Below, in pieces: positions 24,737 to 32,600 of a stretch of DNA of 51,250 nt; within the stretch, counting starts at the first letter, position 1; every line of letters begins with the position of its first letter. A model generated the notes under the pieces. That model had not been told where the DNA came from. It searched no databases and was given only the letters and a program-made list of their open reading frames with translations. The stretch comes from Oscillospiraceae bacterium. GTDB lineage: Bacteria; Bacillota; Clostridia; Oscillospirales; CAG-382. Where the stretch lies: assembly GCA_015063785.1 (NCBI GenBank), contig SVTM01000019.1:1-51250 (forward strand). Direction: 5' to 3'. Made by a program: the position numbers and the translations under genes.

Positions 24737-25720
24737 ATGAAAGCAATGCTTGTAAAAGAAAACGAAAAGCTCGAATGGTGCGAGGTTGATGACCCCATAA
24801 TTTCCGACGATGAAGCGTTGGTCGAAGTATATGCCGTCGGCGTAAACCGTGCAGACATTCTTCAAAGACAAGGAAAATATCCTTCTCCTGCAGGTTGCCC
24901 TCCTTGGATGGGACTTGAAATTTCGGGTGTGATAAAAGAACTCGGAAAGGTTGCCTGTGAGAAATCGGATCTCAAGGTGGGTGACAGAGTGTGTGCTCTG
25001 CTTGGCGGAGGAGGCTATGCCCAGTACGTTGCGGTGAAATACGATATGATGATAAAGCTTCCCGATAATCTTTCGTTCGAGCACGCCGCCGCCATTCCCG
25101 AAGCTTTTGCCACCTCGTATCTCAACCTTTTCATAGAGGCTCACCTTGAAGAGGGGGACACGGTGTATATTTCGGCAGGTGCCAGCGGTCTTTCCACCGC
25201 CATGATACCGCTTGCAAAAACTTTTGGTGCAACGGTTGTTACTTCGATAATCGACGAGTCAAAAAGAGAACACGTTCGCTCACTCGGCGCGGATATCATC
25301 GTCAATACACAAGAAGATTCCTTGCCCGAGAAGTTCAAAGAGCTTGAAGAAAACGGTACCCCCGTTAAGATTGCGGTCGATTGCCTTTCGGGTAAAACTC
25401 TTGGCGAATGTATGCCCTATATGGCACGTGGCGGATATTGGGTCGTCATTTCTACCCTTGCAGGTATCGAAACGAATATCCTTTTGCGTCCGCTTTTGAC
25501 AAAAGGGCTGCATCTTGTGGGAAGTATGCTTCGCAACCGCACACCTGAAATGAAAGCACAGATTCTTTCCGAGCTTTCGCAAAAGGTGTTTCCAAAGATA
25601 GCCCGAGGCGAGATGGTGCCTTTTGTATGCAAAACTCTGCCCATCGAGCAGGCTCTTTCGGGACACAAACTCCTTGAGGATGGAAAAAGCGTCGGTAAGG
25701 TGGTCCTTACGGTAAAATAA
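24737..25720 (+). CDS. Quinone-oxidoreductase-like MDR enzyme
   Basis: This 327-residue zinc-independent MDR protein of the QOR/PIG3 type shows VGVNRADILQRQGKYPSPAG, MGLEISGVI and the nucleotide-binding segment VYISAGASGLSTAMIPLAK. Such enzymes use NADPH to reduce enones and quinones at the C=C bond. In this operon an enone is what a dehydroquinase-type elimination would generate, so a reducing role on that product is a reasonable inference. AAGGAG before the ATG. No terminator is visible before the GH106 promoter 20 bases on. Confidence 0.9.
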   Translation: MKAMLVKENEKLEWCEVDDPIISDDEALVEVYAVGVNRADILQRQGKYPSPAGCPPWMGLEISGVIKELGKVACEKSDLKVGDRVCALLGGGGYAQYVAVKYDMMIKLPDNLSFEHAAAIPEAFATSYLNLFIEAHLEEGDTVYISAGASGLSTAMIPLAKTFGATVVTSIIDESKREHVRSLGADIIVNTQEDSLPEKFKELEENGTPVKIAVDCLSGKTLGECMPYMARGGYWVVISTLAGIETNILLRPLLTKGLHLVGSMLRNRTPEMKAQILSELSQKVFPKIARGEMVPFVCKTLPIEQALSGHKLLEDGKSVGKVVLTVK

Positions 25721-25742
25721 TACTATTTTTGCCAGTAATTTG

Positions 25743-25771
25743 TTGACAAAGAATGCAATATGTTATATAAT
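25743..25771 (+). promoter_or_regulatory. Sigma-A promoter of GH106-like gene
   Basis: TTGACA (25743-25748), 17 bases, TATAAT (25766-25771), a consensus promoter flanked by an inverted repeat. Confidence 0.9.
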
Positions 25772-25795
25772 TTTTGTTGTATAGCATATTGCATT
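25752..25795. promoter_or_regulatory. Inverted repeat (candidate operator) around the GH106 promoter
   Basis: AATGCAATATG (25752-25762) and its exact complement CATATTGCATT (25785-25795), 22 bases apart. One arm lies in the promoter spacer and the other just past the start site, as expected for a dimeric or paired repressor site. Confidence 0.7.
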
Positions 25796-25819
25796 TTTGC
25801 TGTTTCGGAGGATAATTTT

Positions 25820-28570
25820 ATGGATTTCAAAAACGTACCGAAAAAGTACCGCCCCGTGCCGTTCTGGTCATGGAACGAAAAGCTTGATACTGCAGAGACT
25901 GTTCGTCAGGTCGAAGAAATGGAAAAGGCAGGTATCGGCGGCTTCTTCATGCACGCAAGAGGCGGTCTTCAGACAGAATATATGGGCGAAGAATGGTTTG
26001 AAAACATTGAGGCCTGTGCACAAAAATGTGCCGAAAACGGAATGCACGCATGGGCATATGACGAAAACGGCTGGCCTTCGGGTTTTGGCGGAGGTGTTGT
26101 CAACGGCCTTGGTGTAGAATACCAGCAGAAATATCTTCGCATCGCCAAGGATGACGGCAAGCATCGCGAAAACGCTATTGCAACATTCGACGGATACGTC
26201 TTTTATTACGACATCAACCCTTACTACGTCGACACCCTTGACGGAAAAGTAATAAAAGAGTTTATCGAAAGGATATACGTTCCTTATTACGAAAAGTTTG
26301 CAGGTCGCATCGACGGATTTTTCACCGACGAACCGCAGATATCACGAAACGGCATTCCATGGAGTTTTATTCTTCCCGAAGAATACAAAAAAGCTTACGG
26401 TGAGGAGCTTATTCCACATCTTCCCGAGCTTTTCCTCGACGTTTGCGACTACAAGAAGACACGAGTAAAGTTCTGGAAGCTTATCACAGATCTTTTCTCT
26501 GAAAACTTTATGAAGCAGATATACGACTGGTGTATATCCCACGGCTTTGGCTTTACAGGTCACCTGGTGCTTGAAGAAAACTTCCTTTGTCAGATTGTTT
26601 CCAACGGCGCATGTATGCCCCACTATGAATACATGACCATCCCCGGCATGGACTGGCTGGGGCGTCACAACAACAGAAGCCTCACTCCTTATCAGGTGGG
26701 TTCTGTTGCCCGTCAGCTCGGCATGAAGCAGGTGCTTTCCGAAACCTTTGCTATGTGCGGACACAATGTGGGACACGACGAGCTTAAGTGGATATATGAA
26801 TATCAGATGGTACGCGGCATAAATCTTCTGTGCCAGCACCTCGAAGGCTATTCAAACAGAGGCTTGCGCAAACGCGACTATCCGCCTGCAATGTACATTC
26901 AGCAGCCCTGGTGGAAAGATTACAAAATGTTCAACGATGCCATGAGCCGCATCGGCATGCTTCTCACCAAAGGTGACGACGGTGTTGACGTTCTTGTTAT
27001 CCACCCCATGACCACAGCCTGGACTATGTATAACGACAATGCCCCCAAGCATATGAACGAAGCAAAAAAGGACTGCTTCAACGAGATCAATGCATATTCG
27101 GGGGAATTTCTCGATATGCTTCTTGCTCTCGAGCGCAAGCACGTCAATTTCCATCTCGGTGACGAAACTATGATGGAACGCCACGGCAGGGTAGAGGGTT
27201 CGAGTCTCTTTATAGGCAACAAGAAGTATTCAAAGATAATCATTCCCCGTCACGAGATATTCTTTGACAACACCGAAAAACTCCTCAGCGAATACAAAGC
27301 AAACGGCGGTGTTATCACCACCGTTGAAGATATTGCCGAAAACAACGTCATCGACGTTCCCGAAATAACCTACTGTGCAAGATACTGCGACGATTACGAT
27401 ATGTATTATTTCGTCAACAGTACCGAGGGTTCGTATGATGCCAATATCACTGTGGGAACCAAGATTATGGATCCCGTAACCGGCGAGCTTTGTCCCTTCG
27501 ACGGCAAGCATACCTTCAAAAAGTACGCTTCTCTCGTCGTTATTGACGACCGCACCGAAAGAAGTTGCGCCATTGAAAGAAAGCCTGCATCTCCCATCGA
27601 CCTTTCGGGCAAATGGAAGATCGAAAAGGTTACCGAAAACGTGATAACCCTTGACTATTGCGATTATTATTTTGACGGCAAGCTCGTCGAGAAAAATGGA
27701 TATATTCTCAACGCCATGTACCGCGCCATTGATCTCGGAAAACCCGTCAGCATTACTTGTGAATACGGTTTCGAAACAGAATACATCCCCGATTCGCTCT
27801 ATCTTGTCTGCGAAACTCCCGAAAATCTTGATATCAAAGTAAACGGTGTTTCCATCGACAAGACCGACTGCGGCTTTTTTGCCGACCGCGCGTTCAGAAA
27901 ACTTGATATTGCAAAATACACCAAGCTTGGCAGTAACAGCATTGTTGTAAATGTTGATTTCACCCAGTCCGAGCAAGTTTATCGCAACCTCGAAAAGAGC
28001 AAGCTTTTCGAATCCGAGAAAAATAAGCTCACCTTCGATATCGAGATAGAGCAGATGTACCTTGTGGGAGATTTTTCGGTCAAGACCGAAGGAAAATTCG
28101 AAGATCTCAACAAAAACGCCTGCAGATATAGTGGAAAGTTCGTTATTGCAAAGCCTGTGGGTTCGATCGCGCTTACAAACATCGAAAGACAGGGCTTCCC
28201 GTTCTTTGCAGGTGACATCACCGTGTCCAAAAAGTTTGAAAAGAACGGCAATATGATGCTCGACTTTGTAAAATGCGGCATCAACGTAGTTAAGGCAAAA
28301 ATAAACGGAAAGGAAATTCCGCAGTTCATGTGGGAGCCTTATACTGCAGACGTCAGCGACCTTCTTTGTGACGGAGAAAACGAGATCACTCTCACCCTTG
28401 TCAATAATCTTCGCAACATGCAGGGACCGCTTCATCTAACCGAGGGCGAAAGCTACAGCGTGGGCCCCGGTTCGTTCTATAAGGAAGACTGCCTGTGGGT
28501 GCGCGGTATTACGCCTGACAGATGGAACGACGATTATTGCTTTGTAAACACTACCATTAAGAACAGATGA
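25820..28570 (+). CDS. GH106-like glycoside hydrolase (alpha-L-rhamnosidase type)
   Basis: This 916-residue protein opens MDFKNVPKKYRPVPFWSWNE, then MEKAGIGGFFMHARGGLQTEYMG, the characteristic start of the GH106/rhamnosidase-like group. An alpha/beta barrel (1-450) is followed by beta-sandwich domains, including a carbohydrate-binding-like C-terminus (WEPYTADVSDLLCDGENEITLTLV). GH106 enzymes remove alpha-L-rhamnose from pectic or flavonoid glycosides by inversion. There is no signal peptide, so substrates are imported or the enzyme works on small glycosides. GGAGG lies eight bases before ATG 25820; the upstream ATG would precede transcription. The G1PDH-like gene follows. Confidence 0.86.
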   Translation: MDFKNVPKKYRPVPFWSWNEKLDTAETVRQVEEMEKAGIGGFFMHARGGLQTEYMGEEWFENIEACAQKCAENGMHAWAYDENGWPSGFGGGVVNGLGVEYQQKYLRIAKDDGKHRENAIATFDGYVFYYDINPYYVDTLDGKVIKEFIERIYVPYYEKFAGRIDGFFTDEPQISRNGIPWSFILPEEYKKAYGEELIPHLPELFLDVCDYKKTRVKFWKLITDLFSENFMKQIYDWCISHGFGFTGHLVLEENFLCQIVSNGACMPHYEYMTIPGMDWLGRHNNRSLTPYQVGSVARQLGMKQVLSETFAMCGHNVGHDELKWIYEYQMVRGINLLCQHLEGYSNRGLRKRDYPPAMYIQQPWWKDYKMFNDAMSRIGMLLTKGDDGVDVLVIHPMTTAWTMYNDNAPKHMNEAKKDCFNEINAYSGEFLDMLLALERKHVNFHLGDETMMERHGRVEGSSLFIGNKKYSKIIIPRHEIFFDNTEKLLSEYKANGGVITTVEDIAENNVIDVPEITYCARYCDDYDMYYFVNSTEGSYDANITVGTKIMDPVTGELCPFDGKHTFKKYASLVVIDDRTERSCAIERKPASPIDLSGKWKIEKVTENVITLDYCDYYFDGKLVEKNGYILNAMYRAIDLGKPVSITCEYGFETEYIPDSLYLVCETPENLDIKVNGVSIDKTDCGFFADRAFRKLDIAKYTKLGSNSIVVNVDFTQSEQVYRNLEKSKLFESEKNKLTFDIEIEQMYLVGDFSVKTEGKFEDLNKNACRYSGKFVIAKPVGSIALTNIERQGFPFFAGDITVSKKFEKNGNMMLDFVKCGINVVKAKINGKEIPQFMWEPYTADVSDLLCDGENEITLTLVNNLRNMQGPLHLTEGESYSVGPGSFYKEDCLWVRGITPDRWNDDYCFVNTTIKNR

Positions 28571-28583
28571 TATGGAGTATTCG

Positions 28584-29888
28584 ATGAACACTATAAAAGA
28601 AGGTGTGCTTTGCGAATGTGGCAAAGTCCACCCCGAAAGCCGAGTCGGCTTTTCGATAAAAAGGGGAGCAATATGCGATCTGCCGAAACTGTGCGCGGAT
28701 TTTGAATGTAAAAAAGCCTTTGTCGTTGCAGACGAAAACACTTTTGCCGCCGCAGGCAAAAAGGTGTGCTCGGTTTTTGATGAAAACAGCGTGGCATATA
28801 CAAAGTATATTTTCCCGTCGGAAAAACTCGAACCAAACGAAAACTCAGTCGGATCAGTCATTATGCATTTTGATGACAAGTGTGATATAATTGTTGGCGT
28901 TGGATCGGGGGTTATAAACGACATCTGCAAGATCGTCTCGCGTGTTACGGCAAGAAAATATATAATCGTCGCCACAGCTCCCTCCATGGACGGATATGCC
29001 TCTGCAAGCTCGTCGGTTATCCGTGCAGGACTAAAAATTTCGCTTAACAGCAGGTGCCCCGATTATATTGTCGGCGATCTTGACGTTTTATGCAATGCTC
29101 CGAAAAAAATGCTCGCCGCAGGACTTGGTGATATGCTGGCAAAATACGTCAGCATTTGCGAATGGCGTATTTCAAATCTTATCAACGGCGAATACTATTG
29201 CGAAAAGGTCGCATCTCTTGTGCGAAAAGCAGTGCAGGACTGCGTAGCCGATCCGGTGGGGCTTATGAACCGCGATGAGACTGCCGTCAAGGCGGTGTTC
29301 TACGGACTTGTGGTGGGTGGCATTTCGATGTATTATGCCGGTGCTTCGCGGCCTGCCTCAGGAGTCGAGCACTATTTCTCCCACGTGTGGGATATGCGCG
29401 CCGAAGAATTCGGAACCCCCTGCGAGCTCCACGGAATCCAATGCGCCATTGGCACTCTTATGGCGCTAAAGCTCTATGAAAAAATAAAAAAGATCACTCC
29501 CGACCGCGAAAAAGCAAAAAGATTCGTCGAAGCTTTCAGCTATGACGAATGGAAAAATGTTCTTTCGAGCTATCTCGGAAAAGCCGCCGACGCCATGATT
29601 GCCCTTGAGAAAAAAGAGGGAAAATACGACGTGCAAAAACATTCGGCAAGACTCGATGTAATCATTGAAAACTGGACTAAAATTTTGGATATAATTGATG
29701 AGGAACTTCCCGGTGCAGAGTATATCGAAAAGCTTCTTGACATCATTGACTGTCCAAAGCGTGCTTCCGAAATAGGTATCAACGAAAAAGACAACCCCGT
29801 CACTTTTGCCGCAACAAAAGATATACGCGACAAATACGTTCTTTCGCGTCTTGCGTGGGATCTCGGCGTAATTGATGAAATAATGTAA
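28584..29888 (+). CDS. sn-glycerol-1-phosphate dehydrogenase-like enzyme (EgsA/AraM type)
   Basis: This 434-residue enzyme belongs to the iron-containing-dehydrogenase-fold group that reduces dihydroxyacetone phosphate to glycerol-1-phosphate. Motifs are GVGSGVINDICK (nucleotide), TAPSMDGYAS, and metal ligands Asp183 (GLGDML), His263 (GVEHYFSH) and His283 (ELHGIQ). AraM of B. subtilis lies in an arabinose operon and makes the archaeal-type enantiomer of glycerol phosphate. ATG 28584 is used (GGAG six bases upstream) rather than 28572. The C-terminus is about 40 residues longer than the core. It is coupled to the GH106 gene, and a terminator follows. The real substrate could be another ketose phosphate. 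Confidence 0.87.
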   Translation: MNTIKEGVLCECGKVHPESRVGFSIKRGAICDLPKLCADFECKKAFVVADENTFAAAGKKVCSVFDENSVAYTKYIFPSEKLEPNENSVGSVIMHFDDKCDIIVGVGSGVINDICKIVSRVTARKYIIVATAPSMDGYASASSSVIRAGLKISLNSRCPDYIVGDLDVLCNAPKKMLAAGLGDMLAKYVSICEWRISNLINGEYYCEKVASLVRKAVQDCVADPVGLMNRDETAVKAVFYGLVVGGISMYYAGASRPASGVEHYFSHVWDMRAEEFGTPCELHGIQCAIGTLMALKLYEKIKKITPDREKAKRFVEAFSYDEWKNVLSSYLGKAADAMIALEKKEGKYDVQKHSARLDVIIENWTKILDIIDEELPGAEYIEKLLDIIDCPKRASEIGINEKDNPVTFAATKDIRDKYVLSRLAWDLGVIDEIM

Positions 29889-29891
29889 AAG

Positions 29892-29921
29892 AAAAACTGA
29901 CTTCTCCGGAAGTCAGTTTTT
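29892..29921. terminator. Bidirectional terminator
   Basis: A 13-bp stem (AAAAACTGACTTC / GAAGTCAGTTTTT) with a TCCG loop between the convergent G1PDH-like and FAD oxidoreductase genes. Confidence 0.92.
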
Positions 29922-29927
29922 TGCTTG

Positions 29928-31745
29928 TTAAAATACTTCAAAGTTGAAAATGTGCGCTGTGGAACAGCCGTAATCCTCTGTTTTTCTTTCGCTGTGGTAG
30001 GTCGAGAGGGGGATAAGGCGTATGGCTTTTACCGATTTTTCGATTTTGTGTTTGACAAAGCGTTGGTGGTTGTCAGAAATCTCAAGAACGGTACTCCATT
30101 TACTGTCATCTCCCAACACCTCGATCTTGTATGACTTCACCAGGCATTTCGGAAAACCAAAGGTGGTGTTGTTGTAGCTTTTGGGGAAGAAAAGAGTGGA
30201 TGACGTGTGCAGAGCGTCGGGATTTCCGTCGGTGTATTCACGGTCAAGATCGCTGTCAAAAACAATTCTTACTCCCGAAACGAATTCGGCCTTTTCAAAG
30301 GTATAAGTGATAGCCTTGTTTGTCTTTCCGAAATATCCGTTGTCGTTACCCCAAATACGTCGGTCAATGCCGTTCAGAAGCGCCGAAGGGTCGCCGTAAT
30401 CTGCTGAAAGAACGGCTTTTTTTGTAAGATGTGACGGTTCTCTTCGAAGTCCGGGAAGAAAACAGTCGTCATCAAGCAGCATTTTTTGTATTTCTCGGAT
30501 TTTGATCTTTGCGGCATCACGTGGGGACAACCCGTATTTTACTGCAACTGCCGCCGCGGTTCCTGCCGCCTGCCCGATAACCCCTATGGTTCCCATAACA
30601 CGTGTCGAACTGAAAGCAACGTGAGATGCGCTGATGTTTCGGCCTGCAAACATAAGATTTTTAATGTTTTTGGAATAAAGACAGCGCAACGGGATGGGAT
30701 ATGGTTCCGAAAGTCTTCGCTTTTGAAGATGAGCTCCGCTCTTGGCATCCATATAAAATCCGCCGGGCAGATGATTGTCGATCTGCCATCCGCCGTATGC
30801 AACGGTGTCGTCAAATCTTGTGCAATTTTCTACGTCGTGTTGAGTCAGAACGTAATCGCCTACATATCTTCTGCTTTCACGCTTTCCGGGCAAAAATCCC
30901 ACCCATTCAAGCTCCCAGTTTTCTGCACCATGATCGCCGTGGTTTTTCATGTGGTCCCAGACTCCGAAGGCTATCTTCAAAAGCTCGTCTCGCACCTCTT
31001 CCGTGTCGTCAATGCTGTTCTGCATACCGCCAAGTTCTATCCAGTAAAAATTTGTATTTATGGCATAGATATTGTGGGGTTTGTTTTTCATGGCGTCGTC
31101 ATCGGAAAAATCATACGCCCATGATGGGGGAGTGTAAGACACAGGATGATCTGTTTCGCGGCACTGCAGAAGTATGCTCATGCCCATGGTGTGCTTGTCG
31201 GCACTGTCAAGCCCAAACTCTTCGTTATATTCGCTTTTTGCTTCTCTGCCCACCTTGTATTCGGCACCTGTAAGGGGTGCAAGAATACTGTCCCCCGAGC
31301 TGTCGACAAATATCCCTGCTTCCACTTCGTGCCAGGTGTACGTTGTAAGCTGAAAACCTTTTACTGTTTTTATCTCTCCGTTTTCGGTTTTTGCATCGTT
31401 ACAGGTACAGTTGAGGATCAGATCTATGTTTGGCTCAAAACGCACCATTTCGTAAAGCAGAGCATCCCATATGCTGTAATTTCTTTTGGGATTGCGGTGC
31501 ATGTTTTCGAGCTGAAGCTCCTCCATTATTCCCGTTTCCTGAAGATCGCGTACACGGGTCCCGGCGCCTGATATCCACATTCTGATCTCGCTGCTGGCGT
31601 TGCCGCCAAGCACGGGTCTGTCGTGCATCAGCGCAACTTTTGCCCCGTGTCTTGCGGCAGAAATTGCTGTAAACATTCCGCCTATTCCTCCGCCGATAAC
31701 ACAAATGTCGACTGAATGATGCTTTGTTTTCAAAAGTTCTGTCAT
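29928..31745 (-). CDS. FAD-dependent oxidoreductase with C-terminal discoidin-like region
   Basis: This 605-residue flavoenzyme is of the FAD_oxidored type. The dinucleotide fold is VIGGGIGGMFTAISAARHGA, then LGGNASSEIRMWISGAG; a second flavin segment is FVDSSGDSILAPLTGAEY; LMFAGRNISASHVAFSSTR and GTIGVIGQAAGTAAA come near residue 400. Residues about 460-605 look like a beta-sandwich domain (VSGVRIVFDSDLD, VLEISDNHQRFV, AIRLIPLSTY), as in F5/8-type-C carbohydrate-binding domains. Enzymes of this family occur in glycan operons and may oxidise a sugar hydroxyl. It follows the GDPD gene with ATGA overlap. AGGAGATATGCT precedes the ATG. Confidence 0.88.
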   Translation of the reverse strand: MTELLKTKHHSVDICVIGGGIGGMFTAISAARHGAKVALMHDRPVLGGNASSEIRMWISGAGTRVRDLQETGIMEELQLENMHRNPKRNYSIWDALLYEMVRFEPNIDLILNCTCNDAKTENGEIKTVKGFQLTTYTWHEVEAGIFVDSSGDSILAPLTGAEYKVGREAKSEYNEEFGLDSADKHTMGMSILLQCRETDHPVSYTPPSWAYDFSDDDAMKNKPHNIYAINTNFYWIELGGMQNSIDDTEEVRDELLKIAFGVWDHMKNHGDHGAENWELEWVGFLPGKRESRRYVGDYVLTQHDVENCTRFDDTVAYGGWQIDNHLPGGFYMDAKSGAHLQKRRLSEPYPIPLRCLYSKNIKNLMFAGRNISASHVAFSSTRVMGTIGVIGQAAGTAAAVAVKYGLSPRDAAKIKIREIQKMLLDDDCFLPGLRREPSHLTKKAVLSADYGDPSALLNGIDRRIWGNDNGYFGKTNKAITYTFEKAEFVSGVRIVFDSDLDREYTDGNPDALHTSSTLFFPKSYNNTTFGFPKCLVKSYKIEVLGDDSKWSTVLEISDNHQRFVKHKIEKSVKAIRLIPLSTYHSERKTEDYGCSTAHIFNFEVF

Positions 31746-32482
31746 AGCATATCTCCTGATATTGTTTCGTGCATACAGTTTGTCGGGAAATAGTCAAGTC
31801 CCAACTTTTTCATTTGTTCAAGGTTTTTGACGCTGTCTGCGGCACGCAGACAAACTTTAAGATCCATTCCGTGTGCAAGATCAACAGATACTTTGTCGCA
31901 TTCAAAAGGGTCCGAAACACACCACGAAAGTCCGGCGTTTCCAAGAGCCGAAAGACAAGACAGCCTGCTTTTGTCTGCGAATATCCAATGTATAAACATA
32001 TTTTTCGAAACACGCCTTGTTTCGCCAAGCCGTGAAAGCTCTGTGGAGCTCATAACCACCGCATCGTCATCAAACCCGCATTTGCGAAGGTTGTATATCA
32101 CGTATTCTGCATCGTCGGTTTTCAGCTCGATAAATGGTATACTGCCGTGTTTTTTGCAGATACCAAGGTATTCGGAAAAGATCGGGAGTCTTCTTTCTTC
32201 GGCTGTAAAACAGTTTACTCTGTTTCCGTGTATAATTTCCAGCCCTCTCAGCTCTTTCAATGTCATGTCCGAAATTTTGCCCGTACTGTTGCAGTATTGA
32301 TCTATGCTTTCGTTGTGACAGCAAATGATTCCGCCGTCTTTTGTGATATGTACGTCGGTTTCAATGGCCCATTGGCCCAATATGCCTGCATAAGCAAATG
32401 ACGGAAGAGAGTTTTCCGGAGCCAAAGGCATAAAGCCGCGATGGCTGATAAAGCGAGTTTTCGGAATATCAAAAATTTTCAT
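31742..32482 (-). CDS. Glycerophosphodiester phosphodiesterase (GDPD)
   Basis: This 246-residue protein has the GDPD barrel with its catalytic residues. His14-Arg15 (ISHRG) and Glu24-Asn25 (PENSLPSF) come first. Glu41 and Asp43 (ETDVHITKDG) with His56 (CCHNES) follow, and then the FIELK strand. It cleaves glycerophosphodiesters to glycerol-phosphate and an alcohol, in the cytoplasm because there is no signal peptide. It heads the unit GDPD-FAD oxidoreductase, with the next gene overlapping by four bases. AAGGAGG before the ATG. The AraC gene at 32601 lies divergently next to it and is a likely regulator. Confidence 0.92.
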   Translation of the reverse strand: MKIFDIPKTRFISHRGFMPLAPENSLPSFAYAGILGQWAIETDVHITKDGGIICCHNESIDQYCNSTGKISDMTLKELRGLEIIHGNRVNCFTAEERRLPIFSEYLGICKKHGSIPFIELKTDDAEYVIYNLRKCGFDDDAVVMSSTELSRLGETRRVSKNMFIHWIFADKSRLSCLSALGNAGLSWCVSDPFECDKVSVDLAHGMDLKVCLRAADSVKNLEQMKKLGLDYFPTNCMHETISGDML

Positions 32483-32494
32483 ATCGTTACCTCC

Positions 32495-32522
32495 TTGACA
32501 ATCTTTGTTCTTTTGTTATAAT
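32495..32522 (+). promoter_or_regulatory. Sigma-A promoter of AraC gene
   Basis: TTGACA (32495-32500), 16 bases, TATAAT (32517-32522). The -35 lies next to the GDPD ribosome binding site on the other strand. Confidence 0.72.
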
Positions 32523-32528
32523 AACTAT

Positions 32529-32557
32529 ATATCACGCAAAATGAAAAGTCTATTCAA
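32529..32557 (-). promoter_or_regulatory. Promoter of GDPD-FAD oxidoreductase unit
   Basis: TTGAAT (32557-32552), 17 bases, TGATAT (32534-32529) on the minus strand. The match is weak, as expected for an activator-dependent promoter. Confidence 0.5.
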
Positions 32558-32560
32558 AAT

Positions 32561-32581
32561 ATGCGTCATAATCGTCATTTT
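32561..32581. promoter_or_regulatory. Direct CGTCAT repeats, candidate AraC binding site
   Basis: Two CGTCAT copies 10 bases apart (ATGCGTCATA, ATCGTCATTT) lie just upstream of the minus-strand -35 and before the AraC start. One helical turn between direct repeats is the usual AraC half-site geometry. Confidence 0.5.
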
Positions 32582-32600
32582 GTGACATATAGGAGGAAGA

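Noticed and set aside
23909..25144. Minus-strand open frame of 411 codons opposite the Gfo/Idh and MDR genes
   Set aside because: It spans two well-recognised plus-strand genes and has aromatic-rich shadow composition.
27230..28435. Minus-strand open frame of 401 codons opposite the GH106-like gene
   Set aside because: No ribosome binding site, no family similarity, and the plus strand is clearly coding throughout.
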